Source: Lysobacter_I brunescens (GTDB taxonomy: Bacteria; Pseudomonadota; Gammaproteobacteria; Xanthomonadales; Xanthomonadaceae). Taken from it: a DNA stretch of 64,000 nt. Where the stretch lies: NCBI RefSeq assembly GCF_042677005.1, contig NZ_JBHTIF010000001.1, positions 1,674,001 through 1,738,000 of the forward strand, given 5' to 3'. The notes under the pieces are model-generated. The model worked only from the letters and a program-made list of their open reading frames with translations. It searched no databases and was not told the DNA's origin. Position 1 is the first letter of the stretch. Every line of letters starts with the position of its first letter. Below are positions 53,392 to 62,188 of this stretch, in pieces. Both the position numbers and the translations under genes were made by a program.

Positions 53392-54294
53392 TCACTCCCC
53401 GTAGTAGAAACTCCCTGCCCAGATGAAGGCGACGGTGGGGGTGGGGAAGGAGGGCGGGGTGCCGAGGTAGCACCGTGTGCCGTCGAAGCGGCCGACGGCG
53501 CAGCGGCGGGTGGTGGCGTAGTAATTGCCGGCGTAGAGGAAGGCCGCGCTGCCCGGCGGCACCGTGGCGATGTGGCAGTCGACGCCGTTGAACGTGCCTT
53601 GTGCGCAGGTGTTGCCCGGGCCGGCGGGCGCGTAGAAGCCATTGTTGCGAATGGTCGCGCCGGCGGGTGCGGGGCCGTAGTAGCAGTTGGCGGTGTCCCA
53701 GCCGCCGATCTGGCAGATCGTGCTGTTCTGCGCGGCGACGTAGTAGCTGTTGTTGACGATCAGCGGCGTCGAACCGGCCGGCGGCGGGCCCACGTAGCAG
53801 TTGGCGGTGTCGTAGCCGGCCATGACCGTGCCGTTCCACCACGTGACCTGGCGCGTGCACGGTCCGACCTGGTGCACGAAGTACATCTTGTTGCTGCAGC
53901 CGCCGCAGAGCAGTAGGTCGATCTTGAGCACGGGTTTGCCCGAAACGATGCCGTCGTACAGCAGCAGGCCGGAGAAGTAGCCGCTGCCGCCGCCGATCAC
54001 GCGCGGGTCGCTGAGCGAGATCCGCACATACAGGTCGGCCGGCGGCTGGCCCGAGTAGCTCAACGTGGGCTGCAACCAGCCCCAGCCCGATGGTGCAGGG
54101 GCGACGCAGTTGGTCGAAACGAGGTTGGCGCGGTCGCCGACGTTGCCGGTGGACGGCTGGTTCGCGCTGTTCAGCCATCCGGTGATCCGCCAGCAATTGG
54201 CAGCCGAGGCAGGGGCACTGATGGCGCAGAGGGCGAGCAGCAGCAGCGCCGCGAAGCGCAGGCGGAGTCCGGGCAGGGGGATGCGAAGTCTCAT
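53392..54294 (-). CDS. Secreted repeat protein (Cys/Gly/Pro-rich, unknown)
   Basis: A 300-aa protein with a signal peptide (LRFAALLLLALCAISAPASA). The mature protein has an N-terminal part (CWRITGWLNSANQPSTGNVGDRANLV) and then about four tandem units of roughly 40 residues, each with (Y/W/F)(D/N)-x3-C-(Y/H), PPxG or similar, and N-x-(Y/F)Y: YDTANCYVGPPPAGS, WDTANCYYGPAPAGA, FNGVDCHIATVPPGS, FDGTRCYLGTPPSF. These recall C-terminal modules of secreted Lysobacter-type exoproteins. It may be a type II secretion substrate; that is inferred. It is transcribed away from mpl. Confidence 0.82.
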   Translation of the reverse strand: MRLRIPLPGLRLRFAALLLLALCAISAPASAANCWRITGWLNSANQPSTGNVGDRANLVSTNCVAPAPSGWGWLQPTLSYSGQPPADLYVRISLSDPRVIGGGSGYFSGLLLYDGIVSGKPVLKIDLLLCGGCSNKMYFVHQVGPCTRQVTWWNGTVMAGYDTANCYVGPPPAGSTPLIVNNSYYVAAQNSTICQIGGWDTANCYYGPAPAGATIRNNGFYAPAGPGNTCAQGTFNGVDCHIATVPPGSAAFLYAGNYYATTRRCAVGRFDGTRCYLGTPPSFPTPTVAFIWAGSFYYGE

Positions 54295-54546
54295 GCGAAG
54301 GTCCTTTCTGAAGGTCGTTGGGCGCTGATCGCGCCCGGATCCACCGTCTTCCCGACGGCGGAGCGTCAATCTATCGGTGCGGATGCGGCCCATCGTGCTG
54401 TCCCGCAGACAAACGTCCCCGTTTCGCCCCGCAATCGTCCTCGGGGCCATGCCGTGATGCGCGCGATCCCATGCGGTGGAGCGGAACGCGCATCGCGCCG
54501 CATGCAGTACGATGCGGCCTTTCCGGAAAGACGGGGCGGCGTCACC

Positions 54547-55923
54547 TTGAAACTCCACATCCTCGGCATTTGCGGCACGTTCATGGGCGGCGTGGCCGCG
54601 CTGGCGCGCGAACACGGGCACGTCGTCGAAGGCAGCGACCAGTCGGTGTATCCGCCGATGTCCACCCAGCTGGAGCAGCTGGGCATCGCGCTGGCGCAGG
54701 GCTACCAGCCCGGGCACATCTCCGGCGACTGCGACGAGGTCGTGGTCGGCAATGCGCTGTCGCGCGGCAACCCGGCGGTGGAACACGTCCTCGACCAGGG
54801 CATGAAGTACACCTCGGGCGCGCAGTGGCTGGCCGAACACGTCCTGCCCGGTCGCGACACCCTGGCGGTGGCCGGCACCCACGGCAAGACCACGACGACC
54901 ACGATCCTCAGCTTCCTGCTGGACCGCGCCGGGCGCGATCCGGGCTTCCTGATCGGCGGCGTGGCCGAGGACTTCGGCGTCTCGGCGCGCGTGGGCAGCG
55001 GCCGCGAGTTCGTGGTCGAGGCCGACGAGTACGACACCGCGTTCTTCGACAAGCGCAGCAAGTTCGTCCACTACCGGCCGCTGGTGGCGATCCTCAACAA
55101 CCTCGAATACGACCACGCCGACATCTTCCCCGACGTGGCCGCGATCCAGCGCCAGTTCCACCACCTCGTGCGCACCGTGCCCGGTCGCGGCCGGCTGATC
55201 GTCAACGGCGAGGATGCGCGCCTCGACGAAGTGCTGGCGATGGGCTGCTGGACGCCGGTTGAACGCTTCGGCCTGCTTCGCGACGGCATGGCCGACGATG
55301 CCTTCCACTGGGGCGCGCGCCTGATCGAAGCCGACGGCTCGGCGTTCGCGGTGTATCGCGCCGGCGTGCGCGTCGGCGAAGTGCGCTGGCCGATGCTCGG
55401 TCTGCACAACGTGCTCAATGGCCTGGCCGCGCTGGCCGCGTGCAATGCGGTCGGTGTGGAGCCGGCGACGGTCATCCCGGCGCTGGCGGAATTCCGCAGC
55501 GTGAAGCGCCGGCTCGAAGTGATCGGCAGCGCGCGCGGCGTGACCATTTACGATGATTTCGCTCACCACCCGACCGCGATCCGCACCACGCTCGATGGTC
55601 TGCGCGCGAAGGTCGGCGATGCGCGCATCGTGGTCGCGATGGAGCCGCGCAGCAATTCGATGCGCCTCGGCGCGCATGCCGAGGCGCTGGCGCCGTCGCT
55701 GGACATCGCCGACGCGGTGGTGTTCCTGCACCGCCCCGAGCTGGCCTGGGATGCCGGCAAGGTCATCGCCGCCGTACGCGGCGACGCATGCACCGTGCCC
55801 GATGCCGACGCGCTGATCGCGGCGCTGGTCGAGACCGTGCGCGAAGGCGACCACGTCGTGTTCATGTCGAACGGCGGCTTCGACGGCGCGCCGCGTCGCT
55901 TCCTGGCGGCGCTGCACGGATGA
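54547..55923 (+). CDS. mpl: UDP-N-acetylmuramate:L-Ala-γ-D-Glu-meso-DAP ligase (murein peptide recycling)
   Basis: A 458-aa Mur-ligase family enzyme that recycles murein tripeptide onto UDP-MurNAc. The start is TTG 54547, reading LKLHILGICGTFMGGVAALAREHGH, the family N-terminus (UDP-binding loop). The ATP loop is VAGTHGKTTTTTIL. The central domain has the metal/carbamoyl-lysine region IVNNLEYDHADIF-like (ILNNLEYDHADIFPD), and the C-terminal domain has TIYDDFAHHPTAI, diagnostic of Mpl. In-frame ATG 54454 was rejected because it lies before the conserved start. Expected in Gram-negative cytoplasm. Confidence 0.95.
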   Translation: MKLHILGICGTFMGGVAALAREHGHVVEGSDQSVYPPMSTQLEQLGIALAQGYQPGHISGDCDEVVVGNALSRGNPAVEHVLDQGMKYTSGAQWLAEHVLPGRDTLAVAGTHGKTTTTTILSFLLDRAGRDPGFLIGGVAEDFGVSARVGSGREFVVEADEYDTAFFDKRSKFVHYRPLVAILNNLEYDHADIFPDVAAIQRQFHHLVRTVPGRGRLIVNGEDARLDEVLAMGCWTPVERFGLLRDGMADDAFHWGARLIEADGSAFAVYRAGVRVGEVRWPMLGLHNVLNGLAALAACNAVGVEPATVIPALAEFRSVKRRLEVIGSARGVTIYDDFAHHPTAIRTTLDGLRAKVGDARIVVAMEPRSNSMRLGAHAEALAPSLDIADAVVFLHRPELAWDAGKVIAAVRGDACTVPDADALIAALVETVREGDHVVFMSNGGFDGAPRRFLAALHG

Positions 55924-56504
55924 GCGCGCTGCTGCCGCTCTTCCCGCTGCACACGGTGCTGGTGCCGGGCGGGACTCTGGTGCTGAGGGTGTTCGAGACC
56001 CGCTACCTCGACATGGTCCGCGAGTGCGGACGCAACGGCAGCGGATTCGGCGTCTGCCTGATCCTCGCCGGGCAGGAAGCCGGGCTGCCGGCGACCCCGG
56101 CCAGCGTCGGCACCGAGGCACGGATCGAGGATTTCGGCAGCACCGAGGCCGGCCTGCTCACCCTGCGCGTGCGCGGCGGCCGGCGCTTCCGCGTGCTGCA
56201 CACCGAGGTGCGGCCGAATGGCCTGATCGAAGCCGATGTGCACTGGTTCGACGCCGATCCCGACGACGAACTTCGTCCCGAACACGCCCTGCTCGGCAGC
56301 GTGCTGCAGCAGGTCGTGGAGAAGGTGGCGGAGAAGGTCGGCGGCGAGTACGACCAGGTGCCGCCGTCGCGCTTCGACGAGGCCGCCTGGGTGGGCTGGC
56401 GACTGGCCGAGCTGCTGCCGCTGAGCCATCCGCAGCGGCAGATGCTGCTGCAGGACGAGGACCCGCATGCACGGCTGGACCGACTGCTTGCGATGATGCC
56501 CTGA
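55920..56504 (+). CDS. Lon N-terminal substrate-binding-domain protein (LON-like)
   Basis: A 194-aa stand-alone LON substrate-binding (PUA-like) domain. The start LLPLFPLHTVLVPGGTLVLRVFETRYLDMVREC is its hallmark. FGVCLILAGQEAG, RVRGGRRFRVLHTEVRPNGLIEADV and the acidic ending ELRPEHALLGSVLQQVVEKV complete the domain. It lacks the ATPase and protease parts of Lon, as do similar proteins in many Proteobacteria. Its target is unknown. It overlaps mpl by ATGA, so it is co-transcribed. Confidence 0.9.
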   Translation: MSALLPLFPLHTVLVPGGTLVLRVFETRYLDMVRECGRNGSGFGVCLILAGQEAGLPATPASVGTEARIEDFGSTEAGLLTLRVRGGRRFRVLHTEVRPNGLIEADVHWFDADPDDELRPEHALLGSVLQQVVEKVAEKVGGEYDQVPPSRFDEAAWVGWRLAELLPLSHPQRQMLLQDEDPHARLDRLLAMMP

Positions 56505-56518
56505 GCCAGCGTGTTTCC

Positions 56519-56607
56519 TGTGGGAGCGACGCAAGTCGCGAGAGGCTTTCGCTGCTTGAAACGCGTTCAGCGTCCAGGCGGCCATCGCGACTTGCGTCGC
56601 TCCCACA
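56519..56607. repeat. REP-like doublet (GGGAGCGACG family), copy 1
   Basis: Perfect 23-bp inverted arms at 56519-56541 and 56585-56607 carry TGTGGGAGCGACGCAAGTCG. The element sits just after the LON-like gene and 11 bases before the - strand DedA-PAP2 stop, so it could also act as a structured terminator. A second doublet lies at 61988. Confidence 0.9.
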
Positions 56608-56617
56608 AGCAATGGAT

Positions 56618-58624
56618 TCAGCCGCGCGGTGGCATGCGTACCCGCAGCACCAGGGTGTTGCTGCGCGGATGCGGGGACTCCTGCTGTTCGAAGCCCTGCA
56701 GCGCATCGCGCACCAGGCGGTGTGCGCCTTCGTCGCCGTCGACCGGCATCCACAGGCCGAAGGTGGTCAGCGGCCGGCTGAAGCGCATCGTCTGGGTGTT
56801 GCACAGCCACAGCGGCTGGCCATCCTCCAGCAGCGCCGGTGCGCGCCAGATGCGCAGTACGTGCACCGTGTCGGGCGTGGGTCCTGGGCGGCGCAGCAGC
56901 AGCGCCTCGGCTTCGCTGTCGAGCGTGGCCGGCAGCACCGGCTGGCGCGCCAGCGGACGGTGGGCATCGAGCAGGCCGAGCGTGGCCACCCAGGTCGCCT
57001 GCGGCTGCACCTGCCAGCCCCGGGCTTCCAGTCGCGTGCGCAGCGGCGCCAGCGGGCCCGCGATCTGCAGGTCCAGCGGCCAGCCCACGGTGTCGCGGCG
57101 GTGGTCGATCTGCTCGTCGCGATGCGCCGGCAGGCGTGCCCAGCCGCCGTTCCACCAGCCGTCGAGCGACAGTCGCGTGGTCGGTGCCGGCGGTGCGAAC
57201 TGGGCCAGCACGCCGTCGATCGCGCGCGGCGCGTGCCACAGGGCCGCGACGAGGAACCCGGTGTAGAACAGGGTCGCCAGCGGCCGCATCCAGAACGAGC
57301 GGCCGATGTGGCGGCGGTAGGCGATGCCCAGCACCAGCAGCCACAGCACCCCGAACAGCGCGCCGCCGACGATGTCGCTCAGCCAGTGCGCGCCGAAGTA
57401 CAGCCGCGCGAAGCCGAGCAGCGCGACCGCCACGCCGGCGACCAGGTAGGGCCACACGCGCGCGCGGCCGGGCAGTTCGCGGGCGATCAGCACGGCGAAG
57501 AAACCGAAGACGATCGTGATCATCGTGACCGGGATCGACGGGAAGCCGAAGCCGCTGGTCGCGTTGGGCGGGCGGGGCATGTCCACGGTCATGCCGAGGA
57601 AGGCGGTGAACACGAAGCCGAAGGCCAGCGCCGCGATCCAGTGCAGCGCGGCGGCGAAGCGACGGCGCCAGAGCAGCCAGGCCAGCGGCGCGACCATCGC
57701 CGGCAGCAGCACCTGCAGGTCGCCGATCGAGGCCAGCGCGGCGAGGAAGCGGTCGGCCAGCGGGTTGCGCAGCGTGGCCATCAGCGCGTTGACCTGCAGG
57801 TCCAGGCCAAGCGGGCCGCCGTGCGCCACCAGCACGGCCAGCAGCGCGAACCAGCCCCAGCCGATCGCGGTGAGGCACATCGCCAGCATCGCCAGCGCGG
57901 CGGATTCGGGCCGGTTCGCCTGGATCAGCGGTTCGGCGTAGCGGCCCAGGCGCGGGTGGGCGTGGGTCCATTTCAGCGCCCGCGCCAGCAGGCGGTCGGC
58001 GTGGCCGGCGAACCAGCGGTAGGTGTAGAGCACCACCGCCCAGACCAGCGCCAGCACCAGCACCAGGGCCAGCAGCACCAGGGCGAGGCGATCGGCCACG
58101 GCCGCGATGGCGTCGTAGGAGGCGCCGAAGACCCAGCCCGGGGCGAGGAATGATGCGGCCCAGAGCAGGCAGGCCACCGCGCTGGCAGGGAGATAGCGTT
58201 TCAGGGGCACGTGGAGCATGCCCGCGACCGCCGGCACGAACGGGCGCACGGCGCCGACGAAGCGGGCGATCACGATGCCCTTGCTGCCGTGCTTGCGGAA
58301 CAGGCGTTCGCCGCGATCGATGAACTGCGGGTAGCGGCGGAACAGCCAGTGCTGGCGCATCGCCGGGCCCCAGCGCCAGCCCAGCCAGTAGCTCAGGCCA
58401 TCGCCGGCGAAGGCGCCGGCGGCGGCGCAGAGCACGGCGTAGGGGCCATCGATGTGGCCCAGGCCGATCAGCGTGCCGACCGCGAACAGCAGCGGCAGCG
58501 CCGGCACCACGATGCCGACCACCGCGAGCGCATCGCAGAAGGCCACGAGGAAGATCAGCCCCCCCGCCGCCACCGGGTGCGCCCCGATCCAGGTCGTGAT
58601 GTCGTTCAGCCACTCGCTCGTCAT
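56618..58624 (-). CDS. DedA-PAP2-LssY fusion membrane protein
   Basis: A 668-aa inner-membrane protein. Residues 1-200 are DedA (SNARE-associated Golgi family): FCDALAVVGIVVPALPLLFAVGTLIG, then KHGSKGIVIARFVGAVRPFVPAVAGM. Residues about 220-450 are PAP2-like: the third motif RLYFGAHWLSD is intact, but motif 2 reads FPSIPVTM, so the PSGH His is absent, and motif 1 lacks its usual Lys (VDMPRPP). Residues about 480-660 match the LssY C-terminal domain (WNGGWARLPAHRDEQIDHRRD). A role in lipid or phospholipid trafficking is possible; the phosphatase may be inactive. Confidence 0.88.
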   Translation of the reverse strand: MTSEWLNDITTWIGAHPVAAGGLIFLVAFCDALAVVGIVVPALPLLFAVGTLIGLGHIDGPYAVLCAAAGAFAGDGLSYWLGWRWGPAMRQHWLFRRYPQFIDRGERLFRKHGSKGIVIARFVGAVRPFVPAVAGMLHVPLKRYLPASAVACLLWAASFLAPGWVFGASYDAIAAVADRLALVLLALVLVLALVWAVVLYTYRWFAGHADRLLARALKWTHAHPRLGRYAEPLIQANRPESAALAMLAMCLTAIGWGWFALLAVLVAHGGPLGLDLQVNALMATLRNPLADRFLAALASIGDLQVLLPAMVAPLAWLLWRRRFAAALHWIAALAFGFVFTAFLGMTVDMPRPPNATSGFGFPSIPVTMITIVFGFFAVLIARELPGRARVWPYLVAGVAVALLGFARLYFGAHWLSDIVGGALFGVLWLLVLGIAYRRHIGRSFWMRPLATLFYTGFLVAALWHAPRAIDGVLAQFAPPAPTTRLSLDGWWNGGWARLPAHRDEQIDHRRDTVGWPLDLQIAGPLAPLRTRLEARGWQVQPQATWVATLGLLDAHRPLARQPVLPATLDSEAEALLLRRPGPTPDTVHVLRIWRAPALLEDGQPLWLCNTQTMRFSRPLTTFGLWMPVDGDEGAHRLVRDALQGFEQQESPHPRSNTLVLRVRMPPRG

Positions 58625-58733
58625 CCGCCGATTATGGCAGGCGTCGCCGACACGGACGTGACCGTGCCGGTCCTGTGGCCGGTCCTATCGCCAGTCGTGG
58701 TGGTCGCTGCATGCGGCCGCCTACAATGCCGGC

Positions 58734-59402
58734 ATGCAGGCCAACCCTCCCGACGCCGTCGAAGTGCAGGCGCTCAAATCCGACAGCTTCGGCCGCATCG
58801 CGCTGATGCGCGGCGGCGACGGCCTGTTCGTCCGCCGCGACCTGGTCCACGTGCCGCTGTGGCTGCGCCTGCCGGCGTGGTGGCTGGCGCGACGCGAGGC
58901 GCGGGGGCTGCAGGCGTTGGTCGGCGTCGACGCGGTGCCGCAGCTGCTGCGCTGGGACGGCCGTCGGCTCGACCGCAGCTTCCTCGACGGCGCCGCGATG
59001 TACCAGCGCCCGCCGCGCGGCGATCTCGCCTACTTCCGGCTCGCCCGTCGCCGCCTGCAGGCCCTGCATCGGCGCGGTTTGGCGCACAACGACCTGGCCA
59101 AGGAAGCCAACTGGCTGGTGCTGGCCGACGGCACCCCGGCGATCATCGATTTCCAGCTCGCCGTGCGCGGTCGGCCACGCTCGCGCTGGATGCGCCTGCT
59201 CGCCCGCGAGGACCTGCGCCACCTGCTCAAGCACAAGCGGACCTACTGCCCCGGGGCGATCACCCCGATCGAGCGCCGCCTGCTCAAGCGCAAGTCGTGG
59301 CTCCGCGAACTGTGGTTCGCCACCGGCAAGCGCGCCTACCGCTTCATCACCCGTCGCATCCTCCACTGGGAAGACAACGAAGGGCGCGGGCCGAAGCCCT
59401 GA
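58734..59402 (+). CDS. Protein-kinase-like/lipopolysaccharide-kinase-like protein
   Basis: A 222-aa kinase-fold protein. The catalytic loop is RRGLAHNDLAKEANWLV, a variant of HxDxxxxN with Asn before Asp, and the metal loop is AIIDFQLAV, where DFG is DFQ. The N-lobe is short (LMRGGDGLFVRRDLVHVP). The pattern fits RIO/Bud32-type or WaaP/LPS-kinase-type proteins. The C-terminus is highly basic (LLKRKSWLRELWFATGKRAYR), which may bind phospholipid head groups or nucleic acid. It follows the DedA-PAP2 gene divergently; its target is unknown. Confidence 0.8.
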   Translation: MQANPPDAVEVQALKSDSFGRIALMRGGDGLFVRRDLVHVPLWLRLPAWWLARREARGLQALVGVDAVPQLLRWDGRRLDRSFLDGAAMYQRPPRGDLAYFRLARRRLQALHRRGLAHNDLAKEANWLVLADGTPAIIDFQLAVRGRPRSRWMRLLAREDLRHLLKHKRTYCPGAITPIERRLLKRKSWLRELWFATGKRAYRFITRRILHWEDNEGRGPKP

Positions 59403-59518
59403 GCCCCGCCCCCTCCTGCTCGCTGCGCCGGGACTGATGCCAAGGAGCGACCGCAGGCCGCATCCGGCAGCCTACGATGGTCCGGACATCCCAGCCCGAA
59501 TCCAGGACGGCACCGATC

Positions 59519-61099
59519 GTGACCAGCATCCAGACGCCCGGCGTCTACATCAACGAAGTGTGCTCCCTGCCGAACGCGATCGTGCCGGTCGCGACAGCCG
59601 TGCCGGCCTTCATCGGCTACACGCCGCAGGCCGAATACCAAGGCGTGTCGTATCTCGACCGGCCGATGCGGATCAGCTCGCTGGCCGAGTTCCAGGCGAT
59701 CTACGGCCTGCCTGATCCGCCCCCGCCGGCCGATCCCGCGAAGCAGTACTCGCCGCAGTACGACCTGGTGCCGCAGGCCACCCAGCCCAGGCTCGGCACA
59801 TCGCTCTGGATCGGCGGCGCGTTCCACGCGGTCCTGCCGGATCCGGCCACGCTCTATTTCCTCTACAACAGCCTCCGGTTGTTCTTCCTCAACGGCGGCA
59901 GCACGGCCTGGATCGTCTCCGTCGGCACGTACGGCCCGGCCAGCGGCCAGCCGATCGCCACGCCGACTACGCCCCGGGTGAATCCCAACGTCAAGCTCGC
60001 GGACCTGCTCCGCGGTCTGGCGTTGCTCAAGGCCGAGGTCGAGCCGACGCTGTACGTCTGCCCGGACGCCACGCTGCTGTCGGAGGCGGACAACGCCACG
60101 CTGATGCAGGCAATGCTGCAGCAGGCGAACGAGGTGCAGACGGCGCTCTGCCTGTTCGACGTGATCAATGGCGACCAGCCCGACCCGGCGGTCTACACGC
60201 AGGACATCGCCACCTTCCGCAACAGCGTCGGCAGCGCCGATCTGAAGTACGGCGCGGCCTACTACCCCTTCATCGAGACCACGGTGGTCCAGCCCGGCGA
60301 GCTGGATTACACCAACCTCTTCGGCGGCGACATCGCACGGCTCGCGCCGCTGCTGGATTCGCCGGCAAGTCCCGACCCTGCGGCGCGCGCCATCCTCGAC
60401 GCCATCCAGCACCCGCCCGCGACCGGGGCGATGACCCGCGCCCAGCTGCACGCCGCACTGCTCGCCGCCAGCCCGACCTACACCGCGATCATCGCCGCCA
60501 TCCAGGCGCTCGCCTGCACGCTGCCGCCCAGCGGTGCCATGGCGGGGGTCTATGCAGTGACCGACAGCAGCCGAGGCGTCTGGAGCGCCCCGGCGAACGT
60601 CGGCATCGTCGGCGCGACCGACGTGACGCTCCGGCTGAGCGATACCCAGCAGGCCGAGCTCAACGTCGATGCCGTCTCCGGCAAGTCGGTCAACGCCATC
60701 CGCGTCTTCAACGGGCTGGGCCTCCTGGTCTGGGGCGCGCGGACGCTGGACGGCAACAGCAACGACTGGCGCTACGTGCCGGTGCGTCGCACCGTGACCT
60801 ACATCGAGCAATCGGTGAAGCAGGCGCTCCAGCCCTTCGTCTTCGCGCCGAACGATGCCAATACCTGGCGCACTGTGCAGGGCATGATCGCCGACTTCCT
60901 GACCGGCGTCTGGCAGCAGGGCGGCCTGCAGGGGGCCAAGGCCTCGGACGGCTTCCAGGTCTCGATCGGCCTGGGCAGCACGATGACGGCGCAGGACCTC
61001 CTCGATGGCGTCATGCGCGTCACCCTCCTGCTGGCCCTGGTGCGCCCGGCGGAATTCATCGTGGTGACGATCGAGCAGCAGATGACGCCGCCGGGCTGA
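59519..61099 (+). CDS. Contractile tail sheath family protein (orphan)
   Basis: A protein of about 526 aa from GTG 59519 (ATG 59477 is also in frame). MTSIQTPGVYINEV and the following VATAVPAFIGYTPQAEYQGVSYLDRPMRISSLAEFQAIYG are the sheath-family signature shared by phage sheaths and extracellular contractile injection systems (Afp/Pvc type). The C-terminal half has VRRTVTYIEQSVKQALQPFVF, the segment that holds the handshake strands, ending FIVVTIEQQM. No tube, baseplate, ATPase or other tail gene is near. It could be a remnant or a repurposed filament former. GTG is preferred because the family starts near TPGVY. Confidence 0.85.
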   Translation: MTSIQTPGVYINEVCSLPNAIVPVATAVPAFIGYTPQAEYQGVSYLDRPMRISSLAEFQAIYGLPDPPPPADPAKQYSPQYDLVPQATQPRLGTSLWIGGAFHAVLPDPATLYFLYNSLRLFFLNGGSTAWIVSVGTYGPASGQPIATPTTPRVNPNVKLADLLRGLALLKAEVEPTLYVCPDATLLSEADNATLMQAMLQQANEVQTALCLFDVINGDQPDPAVYTQDIATFRNSVGSADLKYGAAYYPFIETTVVQPGELDYTNLFGGDIARLAPLLDSPASPDPAARAILDAIQHPPATGAMTRAQLHAALLAASPTYTAIIAAIQALACTLPPSGAMAGVYAVTDSSRGVWSAPANVGIVGATDVTLRLSDTQQAELNVDAVSGKSVNAIRVFNGLGLLVWGARTLDGNSNDWRYVPVRRTVTYIEQSVKQALQPFVFAPNDANTWRTVQGMIADFLTGVWQQGGLQGAKASDGFQVSIGLGSTMTAQDLLDGVMRVTLLLALVRPAEFIVVTIEQQMTPPG

Positions 61100-61161
61100 G
61101 GAGCGTGCGGGGCGGTCGCCGTTATGATCGTCCGACCTCCCCGCAGGCGATTCCCCACCCC

Positions 61162-61980
61162 ATGACCACGCTCGCAGGCAAGACCCTCTTCATCACCGGC
61201 GCCTCGCGCGGCATCGGCCTGGCCATCGCCGTCCGCGCCGCGCGCGACGGCGCCAACGTCGCGATCGCCGCCAAGTCCTCGGTCCCCAACCCCAAGCTCC
61301 CCGGCACCATCCATTCCGCCGCGCAGGCGGTGGAAGCGGCCGGCGGCAAGGCGCTGGCGCTCAAGTGCGACATCCGCGAGGAAGACGAAGTCCGCGCCGC
61401 CGTCGCCGCCACCGTGGATGCGTTCGGCGGCATCGACATCCTCGTCAACAACGCCAGCGCGATCTGGCTGCGCGGCGCGCTCGACACCCCGATGAAGCGC
61501 TTCGACCTGATGCAGCAGGTCAACGCGCGCGGCAGCTTCCTCTGTGCCCAGGCCTGCCTGCCGCACCTGCTGCAGGCGCCGAACCCGCACATCCTCACCC
61601 TGGCGCCGCCGCCGAACCTCGATCCGAAGTGGTGGGGGCCGCACACCGGCTACACGCTGGCGAAGATGGGCATGAGCTTCGTCACCCTCGGCCTCGCCGC
61701 CGAGTTCGGCCCGCAGGGCGTGGCGGTGAACGCGCTGTGGCCGCGCACGGTGATCGCCACCGACGCGATCAACATGATCCCCGGGGTCGATGTCGCGCAG
61801 TGCCGCCGGCCGGAGATCATGGCCGACGCCGCCCACGCCGTGCTGGTGCGCCCGGCGGCCGGCTTCCACGGCCGATTCCTGATCGACGACGAGGTGCTCG
61901 CCGAGGCCGGCGTCACCGACCTGTCCGGCTACGCCGTCGACCCCTCGCGCGGGCTGCTGCCGGATCTGTTTCTGGATTGA
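61162..61980 (+). CDS. Short-chain dehydrogenase/reductase, HSDL2-like
   Basis: A 272-aa SDR enzyme. The cofactor motif is FITGASRGIGLAIAVRAA, followed by NNASAIW and the active-site YTLAKMG (YxxxK). The segment LTLAPPPNLDPKWWGPHTGYTLAKMGMSF closely follows the HSDL2 pattern, in which a Ser normally precedes PPL; here Ala occupies that place (ILTLAPPPN). C-terminal LIDDEVLAEAGVTDLSGYAVDPS is typical. It may be a weaker or altered oxidoreductase. It stands alone between the sheath gene and a REP-like element. Confidence 0.9.
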   Translation: MTTLAGKTLFITGASRGIGLAIAVRAARDGANVAIAAKSSVPNPKLPGTIHSAAQAVEAAGGKALALKCDIREEDEVRAAVAATVDAFGGIDILVNNASAIWLRGALDTPMKRFDLMQQVNARGSFLCAQACLPHLLQAPNPHILTLAPPPNLDPKWWGPHTGYTLAKMGMSFVTLGLAAEFGPQGVAVNALWPRTVIATDAINMIPGVDVAQCRRPEIMADAAHAVLVRPAAGFHGRFLIDDEVLAEAGVTDLSGYAVDPSRGLLPDLFLD

Positions 61981-61987
61981 ATCCCCC

Positions 61988-62057
61988 TGTGGGAGCGACG
62001 CGAGTCGCGACCCGGGCCACCCGTCGTCCGTCCGTCGCGACTTGCGTCGCTCCCACA
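61988..62057. repeat. REP-like doublet (GGGAGCGACG family), copy 2
   Basis: The arms at 61988-62010 and 62035-62057 are inverted repeats with one mismatch (GCGAGT versus GCAAGT). The family is the same as at 56519. It lies directly after the SDR gene and may also serve as a hairpin. Confidence 0.9.
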
Positions 62058-62188
62058 AGCCGGATGCGCCTGTTGTGGTCGCGACAGCCAGAAAGCATCT
62101 GCTGGGGCGCACTTCGCGGAAAACAGCGTTCCCCGCCGGCCCGCCCGCGCGCCCTTACACTGTCGCCCCCCACGCCCGGAGACCGCCC

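Noticed and set aside
53392..56121. Long - strand open frame extending far upstream of the secreted repeat protein
   Set aside because: Only the part below 54294 has a signal peptide and repeats; the rest is antisense to mpl and the LON-like gene.
59477..61099. Prophage
   Set aside because: Only the sheath gene is phage-like; no integrase, capsid, terminase, attachment repeats or other tail genes are nearby.
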